From: Candidatus Marinarcus aquaticus
GTDB taxonomy: Bacteria; Campylobacterota; Campylobacteria; Campylobacterales; Arcobacteraceae
Assembly: GCF_004116335.1 (NCBI RefSeq)
Contig: NZ_PDKN01000001.1
Coordinates: 248,001-312,000, forward strand
Length of the DNA: 64,000 nt
Direction: 5' to 3'
Shown here: positions 44,827 to 52,409 of the stretch, one piece after another
How the letters are laid out: every line of letters starts with the position of its first letter
Numbering within the stretch: the stretch's first letter is position 1
Position numbers and translations under genes: made by a program
Notes under the pieces: model-generated
What the model saw: the letters and a program-made list of their open reading frames with translations, nothing else
Database searches by the model: none
Told to the model about the DNA's origin: nothing

Positions 44827-45045
44827 GTGGCAAAAGATGATGTAATTGTAATTGATGGTAAAGTGATTGAAGCGTTACCTAATGCAATGTTTAGAGTTGA
44901 ATTGGATAATGGACATGTAGTATTATGTCATATCTCTGGAAAAATGAGAATGCACTACATTAAAATTTTACCAAGCGATAAAGTAAAAGTGGAGATCACA
45001 CCTTACTCTTTAGATAAGGGTAGAATTACTCACCGATACAAATAA
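44827..45045 (+). CDS. infA: Translation initiation factor IF-1
   Basis: 72 residues, OB fold that blocks the 30S A site during initiation. [22 protein letters not shown], then [23 protein letters not shown] and the C-terminal [10 protein letters not shown], all typical. Start is GTG 44827 behind AAAGGA. It ends the long operon: rpmJ and the alpha operon do not follow, and a strong terminator lies just after. Confidence 0.97.
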   Translation: MAKDDVIVIDGKVIEALPNAMFRVELDNGHVVLCHISGKMRMHYIKILPSDKVKVEITPYSLDKGRITHRYK

Positions 45046-45048
45046 TTT

Positions 45049-45085
45049 AATAAAAACAATTTATAATTTATAAATTGTTTTTATT
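45049..45085 (+). terminator. Long terminator of the S10-spc operon
   Basis: 18-base perfect arms (45049-45066 and 45068-45085) with a one-base centre; AT-rich, the right arm containing a T-run. It starts four bases after the infA stop codon. Confidence 0.85.
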
Positions 45086-45141
45086 GTTTATTAACACACT
45101 TTAAGGCAAAATATTTGCATCTTGTATTTTAAAGAAGCAAT

Positions 45142-46401
45142 ATGGACAAAGAAAAATTAGTTGGTATTATTAAATCTACACTGACAACCCTTAAAAAGAA
45201 AAACATACATGCTACCCCAATTAACTATGCTAAAGAGTTTAGCCGACAAGCAGGGGAGTACAAAAAAGAGCTCAAAGAATACAAAGAACTCGAGTATTTA
45301 ATAGAAGAGCTTATTCATCAACAAAACAACAATAAACATCCTAAAATTGATACGTATTATGAACTTGTAAGAGAGTATAAAAAACTTTATAAAACAAATA
45401 ATCTTGAGATTTTAATAAATAACTTAGAAGAAATTATTGCACCATCAATCAATCATGAGATTGATTCAAGCATTGAAAAGTTTGTAAAAAGTGTAAAAAC
45501 GAAACCTTCTCAATTTTTATCTGAAAAAAAAATTGAAGAGTTAAAAGCATTGGCTCAAGAAAGAATTGAGCTTGATCGTGAAGTGATTAAAGAGAAAACA
45601 TCGGATATCATCAAACTGACAAATTTAATGGGAAAATATTTTGATCGATCATTGATTCAAAGTGGAAACTCTTTGGATGAAGTCAATAACATCAAACAAG
45701 AGCTCGATGAACTTGAACTCTCTGCTACTTCAAAAAGAGAGTTGATTCGACTTCAAAATAAGCTTGTTGATACGGTGTATGCATTAGGAAATAATCTGAA
45801 AAGTTCTCAAGAAGAACTCATTGAAAATAAATCACGATTTGGCGAGATGCAATCACGTATTATAAAACTGCAAGAAGAGCTTAACAGTGTACGTAAAGAG
45901 AAGTTTATGGACTTCTTAACAGGCGTACATAATCGTCGGGCTTTTGATGTTGAGATTGAAAAGCTGGAGACTCAGTTTAAAATTTTTGGAAACAAATATG
46001 CGATTTTATTCATAGATATTGATTATTTTAAAAAGATCAATGATCAATATGGACATGAGTGTGGAGATACCATTTTAAGAACTTTTGCAAATCTTTTAAA
46101 TGCACTTACTCGTGAAGGTGACATGATTGTTCGATACGGAGGAGAAGAGTTTATTGCTTTAATCAAGTATGAAGAACAAGTTGAAGTTGAGAAGTATGCA
46201 AGACGTATTAAAAAAACCATTGAAGAGAATAATTTTGTTTATAAAGACTTAAAGTTTAAAATTAAATTTTCTGCGGGTGTTGCTTATAGAGAAAATAATG
46301 TTAATAATATTGATACCGTCAATGCCGCAGATAGTTTAATGTATAAAGCGAAACGAACGGGTCGAGAACAAATTATATTTGAAAATGGTTTAATCATTTA
46401 A
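45142..46401 (+). CDS. Diguanylate cyclase (GGDEF)
   Basis: Makes c-di-GMP from two GTP. 419 residues, cytosolic. The first 240 residues are helical and coiled coil with no named sensor domain. The GGDEF domain spans about 255-415: FLTGVHNRRAFD start, FIDIDYFKKINDQYGHECGD metal site, and RYGGEEFIAL. The RxxD inhibitory site (REGD) sits five residues before GGEEF, so product feedback is possible. No EAL or HD-GYP domain. Next to a REC-DUF3369 regulator (14-base gap), suggesting they act together. Confidence 0.93.
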   Translation: MDKEKLVGIIKSTLTTLKKKNIHATPINYAKEFSRQAGEYKKELKEYKELEYLIEELIHQQNNNKHPKIDTYYELVREYKKLYKTNNLEILINNLEEIIAPSINHEIDSSIEKFVKSVKTKPSQFLSEKKIEELKALAQERIELDREVIKEKTSDIIKLTNLMGKYFDRSLIQSGNSLDEVNNIKQELDELELSATSKRELIRLQNKLVDTVYALGNNLKSSQEELIENKSRFGEMQSRIIKLQEELNSVRKEKFMDFLTGVHNRRAFDVEIEKLETQFKIFGNKYAILFIDIDYFKKINDQYGHECGDTILRTFANLLNALTREGDMIVRYGGEEFIALIKYEEQVEVEKYARRIKKTIEENNFVYKDLKFKIKFSAGVAYRENNVNNIDTVNAADSLMYKAKRTGREQIIFENGLII

Positions 46402-46415
46402 GTTAAAGGATATGT

Positions 46416-47321
46416 ATGATGGATGCTAAAAAACCTATGAAGTTTGCTCAAAAAACAAAAGGTGAGTCGATTAAAGATACGTGGAAAGTTCTTATTGTTG
46501 ATGATGAGGAGAGTGTTCATACGATTACAAATGCAGTGCTCAATGGAATTACGTTTGATCATAAAAAACTTGAGTTTATTAGTGCTTACAGTGGAACACA
46601 AGCAAGAGAGTTGATGCAAGAGAATCCAGACATTGCATTGATACTTCTTGATGTTGTTATGGAGAATGACAATGCGGGTTTAGAGTTTGTTGATTATGTT
46701 CGTAATGATTTAGAGAATAAAATGGTCAGAATTGTACTACGAACAGGACAACCAGGATATGCCCCTGAGAAAGAGGTGATCGACCAATATGATATCAATG
46801 ACTATAAAGAGAAGACAGAACTGACTGCTCAAAAACTTTATACCACGGTTATTACTTCACTTCGAAACTTTAAAGATTTGATTGATTTACAAAATCAAAA
46901 AATTCCTGTAGAGAAGAAACAAAACAGCATGATGTATGAGTTCTCTCAAACGGCATTGGAAAAATTGATTACAACCATGAAAGAGAGCTGTGAAGGCAAA
47001 TGTGAAGGCATCGAAATTGTGGTGTGTGAATTTGTCAAAGAGAACAAAATGATTTTGGCTTCAACTGAAAGTTATAAAGGTTTGGATTATGAAGGGTTTA
47101 TTGCAAAATATCCTGATATTCAAGAAGCCATTGAAAAAGCGTTGGAGTTAAAAAGCAGTATCTCGATTGAAAAAGGGATGGTGAGTTACTACGAAGATGA
47201 GAGTGGTAATGAAAACATTGTTTATGTGAACAGTCCTAAACACTTGACACAAAATGATATTCAACTCATTGAGATGTTCTCGTTTAATATCTCTTCAGCC
47301 ATTGAGCTGTATTACAAATAA
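46416..47321 (+). CDS. Response regulator with DUF3369 and no output domain
   Basis: 301 residues. Receiver at about 25-150: VDDEESVH acidic pair, phospho-acceptor Asp in LILLDVVMEN, RTGQPGYAPEKEVI in place of the usual Thr region, and EKTELTAQKLYT near the Lys end. Residues about 160-300 match DUF3369, which in most regulators is followed by HD-GYP or GGDEF; here the protein ends after it. With the GGDEF gene immediately upstream, the pair resembles one such regulator split into two proteins. AAAGGA precedes tandem ATGs at 46416 and 46419. Confidence 0.83.
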   Translation: MMDAKKPMKFAQKTKGESIKDTWKVLIVDDEESVHTITNAVLNGITFDHKKLEFISAYSGTQARELMQENPDIALILLDVVMENDNAGLEFVDYVRNDLENKMVRIVLRTGQPGYAPEKEVIDQYDINDYKEKTELTAQKLYTTVITSLRNFKDLIDLQNQKIPVEKKQNSMMYEFSQTALEKLITTMKESCEGKCEGIEIVVCEFVKENKMILASTESYKGLDYEGFIAKYPDIQEAIEKALELKSSISIEKGMVSYYEDESGNENIVYVNSPKHLTQNDIQLIEMFSFNISSAIELYYK

Positions 47322-47333
47322 TCAATACATGAA

Positions 47334-47362
47334 CCATAGATGTAATATATTTACATTTATGG
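47334..47362. repeat. Hairpin-forming inverted repeat downstream of the REC-DUF3369 gene
   Basis: CCATAGATGTAA / TTACATTTATGG, 12-base arms with one G-T pair around TATAT. No T-run follows. Possible transcript end or processing site; the rest of 47363-47435 shows nothing recognisable. Confidence 0.45.
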
Positions 47363-47435
47363 AACTCATAACTACCTATAGTCGCGCATTTTAAAAAATA
47401 TATAAGCAGCGATAAGTCCCATAAATCTAAATATC

Positions 47436-47648
47436 TTACGATACTCTTTGTAGGGTTAAGTGGATTTCCTCTTCTAAACGTTTTTTTTGTTCACTCATGA
47501 GTTTGAGATTCTTTTTTAACAACTCTTTATCTTTATATGAATCGATAATAAACTCAAACAACTTTGGTCGGTTTTTTTTCCAATTGTGCAACGTGGTTTT
47601 ATTCACTTCTAAATCTGATTCTAATTTTCTTAAACTGGGTGTCATCAT
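47436..47648 (-). CDS. Small helix-turn-helix protein, probable autoregulator
   Basis: 70 residues. The N-terminal half (LRKLESDLEVNKTTLHNWKKNRPKLFEFI) has the spacing of an HTH used in small phage-like or KfrA-like regulators: a Val-Asn-Lys-Thr turn and a Trp-containing recognition helix. The C-terminal half is a charged helix or coiled coil (KELLKKNLKLMSEQKKRLEEEI). AAAAGG precedes ATG 47648. Its promoter on the minus strand carries an operator-like sequence between -35 and -10, repeated at a palindrome further up. Target genes beyond itself are unknown; the UDG-like gene is divergent. Confidence 0.6.
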   Translation of the reverse strand: MMTPSLRKLESDLEVNKTTLHNWKKNRPKLFEFIIDSYKDKELLKKNLKLMSEQKKRLEEEIHLTLQRVS

Positions 47649-47676
47649 GAAACGGCCTTTTAAACTTTATATGCAA

Positions 47677-47705
47677 ATTGTATAATTATTTGGAACGATT
47701 GTCAA
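47677..47705 (-). promoter_or_regulatory. Sigma-70 promoter of the small HTH gene with operator in the spacer
   Basis: On the minus strand TTGACA (47705-47700), 17-base spacer, TACAAT (47682-47677). The spacer contains GTTCCAAATAAT (47696-47685), a copy of the half-palindrome found at 47723-47734. Confidence 0.75.
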
Positions 47706-47718
47706 GTATTTTATATAA

Positions 47719-47743
47719 ATTTGTTCCAAATAATGGAACAAAT
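47719..47743. promoter_or_regulatory. Operator-like palindrome between the HTH and UDG-like genes
   Basis: ATTTGTTCC-AAATAAT-GGAACAAAT, perfect 9-base arms. Its first half with the spacer (GTTCCAAATAAT) recurs inverted in the promoter spacer at 47685-47696, giving three GTTCC half-sites in 59 bases. Confidence 0.65.
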
Positions 47744-47777
47744 CAGAGTGAAAGTTCTTTTTTTGTACAATTTTCAG

Positions 47778-48449
47778 ATGACAAAACAAGTACAACAGAA
47801 AATTTTAAAACACTATAACAGCTTGCAAATGATGGGTTTTGAGTATGCTCCTGCATTAAAAACGGATGAGCTTAACAACAATGACATGTCCTTGCCCAAT
47901 AATTTAATTGATTTACAAGCACTTGTTGAAAATTGCAGTTTGTGTGAGTTATCTAAATACAAAACAAGCACGGTTTTCAGCGAAGGTAATATTCACTCAC
48001 CCATAGTTTTTGTGGATGTAATGCCTTCCATTGTACAAGAAGAAAACAATCGATTGTTAGTGGGGAAAAGTGGAGAACTGTTGATTAAAATGATTGAAAA
48101 TGTGTTAAACGTTTCTTACAACCAGTTCTATTTTGCCAATATTATTAAGTGTAAAACAAGCACAAAAAAAGTACCCACACCACATGAAATAAATTGTTGT
48201 AAACCTTTTTTAACCAAACAGTTAGAACTCATTTCACCTAAATTGATTATCACATTAGGTGAGAGAACGTATGAATATTTAACCAATGATAAACGAAATA
48301 TTGAACAAGTTCGTGGTAAAATAACAAAGTATAATCATATTGATGTATTGCCCATATATCATCCAAGTTTTCTGTTGCGAAATCCATCAGCAAAAAAAGA
48401 GGCATTTCACGATATGCTTAAAATCAAATCATTAATGGAGTCAATGTGA
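47778..48449 (+). CDS. Uracil-DNA glycosylase-family protein with degenerate motif 1
   Basis: 223 residues from ATG 47778. Resembles family 4/5 UDGs: four Cys for a 4Fe-4S cluster can be assigned (CSLC near 62-65, the Cys of IIKCKTS, and a Cys of NCCKPF), GKSGELL near 103 matches the second part of motif 1, and HPSFLLRNPSAKKEAF is the C-terminal motif. The catalytic GEAPGxxED region is replaced by VDVMPSIVQEE. Perhaps not a glycosylase in the usual sense. TACAAT lies 7 bases before the ATG and no Shine-Dalgarno is visible, so the mRNA may be leaderless. It overlaps the next gene by four bases. Confidence 0.72.
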   Translation: MTKQVQQKILKHYNSLQMMGFEYAPALKTDELNNNDMSLPNNLIDLQALVENCSLCELSKYKTSTVFSEGNIHSPIVFVDVMPSIVQEENNRLLVGKSGELLIKMIENVLNVSYNQFYFANIIKCKTSTKKVPTPHEINCCKPFLTKQLELISPKLIITLGERTYEYLTNDKRNIEQVRGKITKYNHIDVLPIYHPSFLLRNPSAKKEAFHDMLKIKSLMESM

Positions 48450-49525
48450 AACACTACAGTTTTATTTTTATTTTTTCACTTCTTTTTATTGGATGTGCTC
48501 CTAAAACAGTAGACTATTCTCAAAAAGAGTACAGTCAAACCTATAAACAAAAGCAACAAGAAGATGCAGAACGAAAAATGAGCCAATTTGAGCTCTTTAA
48601 CATCTATGAAGACCAAAACAGAGTTGCCATCGTATTTCCTTCAAAAGTGGTTGGAAAATATGCTAATGGAACAATCAATACCATCATTTCATATTTGCTT
48701 TTTAAAAATGAGAAGTTTGATGTGGATGTGATTGATTCTTCAACAGAAGAGTATGCAAGTGTCTATCAAGCGATGAATGAAGTGGTAGACAACCGATACA
48801 GTAAAGTGATACTTCTTTTTACTGAAGATGGATTACAACACTTAAACGATATTCAAAATATTGACAAACTGGATATTTTTATGCCACTCATTCATAAAAG
48901 CAGTGTCATTAATCCTATGCCAAATATTACTTTTGGAGGAATGGATTATGAAGAACAAATCCAAACACTTAAAACTTTGAGTAATGGTAAAAATACTCAC
49001 TTTTATGGAGAGAGTGTATTGGGCAATACTTTACGAAATATTTTATTGCAAGATAACTTTAATGTGATCAGTGAGCGTATGATTAAACCTTCAGGGAATA
49101 ACTATAAAGCAATTACATCTCAAGAAGTACTCAATGATTCAACGCTGTTTTTAAATACTTCTATTATTAAAACCTCTATTTTACTCTCACAATTAACAGT
49201 GCAAGAGGCAACGCCGTATGTGATTCTTTCAACGCAGTTAAACTTTACGCCACTGATAGTATCTTTAACGCAATACCCAGATAGAAAGAATTTCTTAATT
49301 GCAAACTCCATTGAACAAACCTCTCCTATTTTAGAAGAGACCATCAACTTACTTGATGCAGATGTGGTGTATAACTGGGTGAACTACTCAACACTGATTG
49401 GAATTGATTATTTGTATAACAACAAAATGACCAGCAGTGTGATTAAAAATAGAATTGTGGATTCTCAAGTACAATACCGTACAACGATTTACAAAAATAC
49501 TCCATTTGGATTTAAAAAACAGTAA
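48446..49525 (+). CDS. Putative lipoprotein with periplasmic-binding-like fold
   Basis: 359 residues. Signal peptide MKHYSFIFIFSLLFIGC with a lipobox (LFIGC) at about 13-17, so it is lipidated and faces the periplasm. Alternating strand-helix pattern (RVAIVFPSKVVGKYANGTINTII; KVILLFTEDG; THFYGESVLGNTLR) resembles type I periplasmic binding proteins or LpoA/LppC-like cell-wall regulators, but I see no decisive motif. It starts with a four-base overlap to the UDG-like gene, and aspS follows after 83 bases with its own promoter. Confidence 0.65.
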   Translation: MKHYSFIFIFSLLFIGCAPKTVDYSQKEYSQTYKQKQQEDAERKMSQFELFNIYEDQNRVAIVFPSKVVGKYANGTINTIISYLLFKNEKFDVDVIDSSTEEYASVYQAMNEVVDNRYSKVILLFTEDGLQHLNDIQNIDKLDIFMPLIHKSSVINPMPNITFGGMDYEEQIQTLKTLSNGKNTHFYGESVLGNTLRNILLQDNFNVISERMIKPSGNNYKAITSQEVLNDSTLFLNTSIIKTSILLSQLTVQEATPYVILSTQLNFTPLIVSLTQYPDRKNFLIANSIEQTSPILEETINLLDADVVYNWVNYSTLIGIDYLYNNKMTSSVIKNRIVDSQVQYRTTIYKNTPFGFKKQ

Positions 49526-49572
49526 TCTTTTCAATTTTAGCTTAGTCCAACAAAACCTAAGTTTTGTTTCGA

Positions 49573-49578
49573 TATAAT
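49573..49578 (+). promoter_or_regulatory. -10 box for aspS
   Basis: TATAAT 31 bases before the chosen aspS TTG start, with a GGAG ribosome site between at 49599-49602. Confidence 0.6.
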
Positions 49579-49608
49579 CGCGGATATTTAAACACGATGG
49601 AGCTAAAA

Positions 49609-51360
49609 TTGAGAACTCATTATTGTACTGACGTAACTGAAAAAAACATTGGGGAGACGGTTACTGTTGCTGGTTGGGTCAACAGTAGACGAGACCACGG
49701 TGGAATCATTTTTATTGACTTAAGAGATAAAGGCGGGATTGTTCAACTTGTAGCAGACCCACAAGATAACAAAGAAGCATTAGAAGTAGCAGAAAAAGTA
49801 AGAGATGAATTTGTTTTAATTGCTACAGGGAAAGTAAGACAAAGAGGGGAAGGGTTAGAAAACCCAAACCTAATAACAGGTAAAATTGAAATTATCTTAG
49901 ATGAACTGATTATTGAAAATCGTTCAAAACCAATGCCATTTGACTTAGGTGATGAAAAAGTAAATGAAGAGATTCGATTAAAAAACCGATTCTTAGAACT
50001 TCGAACAAAACGATCATATGATATTTTTAAATTAAGAAGTACCGCAAACATTGCAGCAAGAAACTCTTTAAATGAGATGGGATTCTTAGACGTTGAAACA
50101 CCAATTTTAACAAAATCAACACCAGAAGGTGCAAGAGACTATTTAGTACCTAGTCGTGTTCACCCCGGTGAATTTTATGCATTGCCTCAATCACCACAAC
50201 TTTTCAAACAACTTTTAATGGTATCTGGATTTGATAAATATTTCCAAATTGCTAAATGTTTCAGAGATGAAGACTTAAGAGCAGACAGACAACCAGAGTT
50301 TACACAAATTGACGTTGAGATGAGTTTTTGTGACCAAGAAGATGTGATTAAAGTTGCTGAAAAATTGATTCATGATATTTTTACTGCGTGTGGAAAAGAA
50401 GTGCCAGCAACATTCAAAAGAATGACGTACAACGAAGCTATGGAGCTGTATGGTAGTGATAAACCAGATTTACGATTTGGTATGCCAATGGTAGACGTAA
50501 TCGATATTTTTGGACGAAGCACCAATGAAATTTTTGCAGATATTGCAAAAGATAAAGCACACAACAGAATCAAAGCCATCAAAGTACCAAACGGAGATAA
50601 CATCTTCTCTAAACGACAAATGAAAGGTTTTGAAGATTACGTTCGAAAATTTGGAGCTAAAGGTTTAGGTTACTTCCAAATGAAAGAGGATGGACTTAAA
50701 GGACCATTGACTAAATTCTTCTCTGAAGCAGATTTAGAAGAGATTGTGAAAGTAACTGAACTTCAAGAGGGTGACGTTGTATTCTTTGGTGCAGGTCATA
50801 AAAAAGTGGTTTGGGACTACATGGGACGATTCAGATTGTACCTAGCAGAACAAATGGAAATCGTACCTAAAGATGTATACGAATTCTTATGGGTTGTTGA
50901 CTTTCCAATGTTTGAAGTAGAAGAGGGTAAAATCAAAGCACTTCACCACCCATTTACAATGCCAAAAAACTTAAACAAAGAGAACATTGAAGAGATTGAA
51001 TCAATCGCTTATGACTTAGTACTCAATGGTACTGAGCTTGGTGGTGGGTCTATCAGAATTCACAAAGAAAACATTCAAAGTGAAGTATTTAGCCTTATGG
51101 GTATTAGTGAAGAAGAAGCCAAAGAGAAGTTTGGATTCTTACTGGATGCACTTCAATTTGGTGCGCCTCCACACGGTGGATTTGCAATGGGGTTTGATAG
51201 AATGATTATGTTGCTTGCAGGAACAGACTCTATTCGAGACGTGATTGCATTCCCTAAAACACAAAGAGCTCAATGTCTTATGACACAAGCACCGTCTGAA
51301 GTAGATGGTGAGCAGTTAAAAGAGCTCAGTTTACGAATTCGAAAAGCAGTAACAGAATAA
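49609..51360 (+). CDS. aspS: Aspartyl-tRNA synthetase
   Basis: Class II synthetase of 583 residues with bacterial domain order: OB anticodon-binding (about 1-105), catalytic core with motif 1 region ending [20 protein letters not shown], motif 2 [18 protein letters not shown], a GAD insert in the middle, and motif 3 [10 protein letters not shown] near the C-terminus. Campylobacterota AspRS usually also charges tRNA-Asn with later amidation (known of the group). I choose TTG 49609 (protein starts MRTHYCTD, like Campylobacter) because GGAG lies 6 bases before it; ATG 49597 lacks a site. Confidence 0.93.
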   Translation: MRTHYCTDVTEKNIGETVTVAGWVNSRRDHGGIIFIDLRDKGGIVQLVADPQDNKEALEVAEKVRDEFVLIATGKVRQRGEGLENPNLITGKIEIILDELIIENRSKPMPFDLGDEKVNEEIRLKNRFLELRTKRSYDIFKLRSTANIAARNSLNEMGFLDVETPILTKSTPEGARDYLVPSRVHPGEFYALPQSPQLFKQLLMVSGFDKYFQIAKCFRDEDLRADRQPEFTQIDVEMSFCDQEDVIKVAEKLIHDIFTACGKEVPATFKRMTYNEAMELYGSDKPDLRFGMPMVDVIDIFGRSTNEIFADIAKDKAHNRIKAIKVPNGDNIFSKRQMKGFEDYVRKFGAKGLGYFQMKEDGLKGPLTKFFSEADLEEIVKVTELQEGDVVFFGAGHKKVVWDYMGRFRLYLAEQMEIVPKDVYEFLWVVDFPMFEVEEGKIKALHHPFTMPKNLNKENIEEIESIAYDLVLNGTELGGGSIRIHKENIQSEVFSLMGISEEEAKEKFGFLLDALQFGAPPHGGFAMGFDRMIMLLAGTDSIRDVIAFPKTQRAQCLMTQAPSEVDGEQLKELSLRIRKAVTE

Positions 51361-51377
51361 AAGAGAATTTCTCTTTT
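51359..51377 (+). terminator. Hairpin terminator of aspS
   Basis: AAAAGAGA / TCTCTTTT arms around ATT, starting at the aspS stop codon and ending in T. Confidence 0.7.
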
Positions 51378-51387
51378 GTCTGTTGAC

Positions 51388-51558
51388 TTACTTATATTTA
51401 CTCACTCTTACAATATCCAATTTAAAAAATCGTTTCTTATCAATTTTTGTCTTTAAATCTTCATAGATATTTTTACAAGCATTACAACTGCAAAATGGCA
51501 GTGCCATTAAAAGTTTTTCATTGGCACCAATGGGTTGAATTTGAGTTTTGTGTAACAT
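51388..51558 (-). CDS. 56-residue Cys-rich small protein
   Basis: Reading frame of 57 codons including the stop. Start ATG 51558 is preceded by a strong GGAGAAGAAG site. The protein has a CxCxxC cluster (PFCSCNACKNIYEDL at about 21-35), followed by a basic helix and a C-terminal strand. It might bind a metal such as zinc or a thiol, but I do not recognise the family. It lies 63 bases downstream of the SDR gene on the same strand and is convergent with aspS. Confidence 0.65.
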   Translation of the reverse strand: MLHKTQIQPIGANEKLLMALPFCSCNACKNIYEDLKTKIDKKRFFKLDIVRVSKYK

Positions 51559-51621
51559 CTTCTTCTCCTAGAATATACAAAGAAGTTTGACATGTTACTG
51601 TTACCAATTGATTACGTTTCA

Positions 51622-52311
51622 TCAAAGACTGCGTACATCAATAAACGCACCACTTTCAAATTTATCACTTTGTTGTGCAACCTTTGCCAAACGTTGGGCT
51701 GCTTGTTCAGGTGTTTGTATTTCTCCATTTTTGAGACGTTGTGCAGAAGGGAACTCTTGGTCGTTTATATCAAATCGTATGTAATCTGTCATGGGTGTTT
51801 CTACAACACCTGGAGCCACTGCTAGCAAAACAGAGTTGGGCATCTCTTTGGAGTAGAGATTTAAAAGCATGTTTAACCCCGCTTTTGATAAAGAGTAACT
51901 TGCCCAACCTTTAGAACCATTGACTGATGCACCTGAAGAGAGCCCAATGATGGTTTTGACTTCAATGGTAGCCAATATATCCAGCAACTCTTTATTGGCA
52001 TAGACATTGAGGTTATACACCTCTTGTAGCTCTTCAATAGTGAGTTCAAATGATGATTTGATTTCACCCAACATGCCTGCATTTAAATAGACCAAATCAA
52101 GTGCTTGAATGTTTTGTATAAACTCTTTGAGATTGTTTTTTATAAGTTGTGTTTGGATTAGGTCACACGCTTTGAAAGTAAAGTTTTCATGTGTGATACT
52201 GGGTTGTGTTCGACTGATACCAAAAACATGGTAACCTGCTTCTAAATAGTAGTGTGTTAAAGCCAACCCCAATCCTGAACTGCACCCTGTGATTAATACG
52301 TTTTTTGACAT
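51622..52311 (-). CDS. Short-chain dehydrogenase/reductase
   Basis: 229-residue classical SDR. Cofactor motif TGCSSGLGLALTHYY (TGxxxGxG) at about 8-22, acidic switch absent so NADP is favoured (GISRTQ), YLNAG as NAG motif near 75-79, catalytic Ser in IGLSSGAS, Tyr-x3-Lys in YSLSKAG near 143-149, and APGVVETPM after it. Substrate unknown. ATG 52311 is divergent from ygiQ. Confidence 0.88.
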   Translation of the reverse strand: MSKNVLITGCSSGLGLALTHYYLEAGYHVFGISRTQPSITHENFTFKACDLIQTQLIKNNLKEFIQNIQALDLVYLNAGMLGEIKSSFELTIEELQEVYNLNVYANKELLDILATIEVKTIIGLSSGASVNGSKGWASYSLSKAGLNMLLNLYSKEMPNSVLLAVAPGVVETPMTDYIRFDINDQEFPSAQRLKNGEIQTPEQAAQRLAKVAQQSDKFESGAFIDVRSL

Positions 52312-52380
52312 TGACTTTCCCTATACTTAAAGTTTTTGTTCAATATTTTAGTATAAATCACTTTTATATACTCTTTTGGT

Positions 52381-52386
52381 TATAAT
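52381..52386 (+). promoter_or_regulatory. -10 box for ygiQ
   Basis: TATAAT with a G-rich TTTGGT just before it, 24 bases before the chosen ATG 52410. Confidence 0.5.
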
Positions 52387-52409
52387 TGCCAAAAAATAAA
52401 AAGAATAGA

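Noticed and set aside
47721-47777. N-terminal extension of the UDG-like gene from TTG 47721 or ATG 47733
   Set aside because: The extension runs through the palindromic operator and has no ribosome site; ATG 47778 with a -10 box just before it fits better.
51587-51825. Two overlapping plus-strand frames opposite the SDR 3' end
   Set aside because: Opposite a clear SDR with catalytic motifs; no ribosome site and no homologous pattern.
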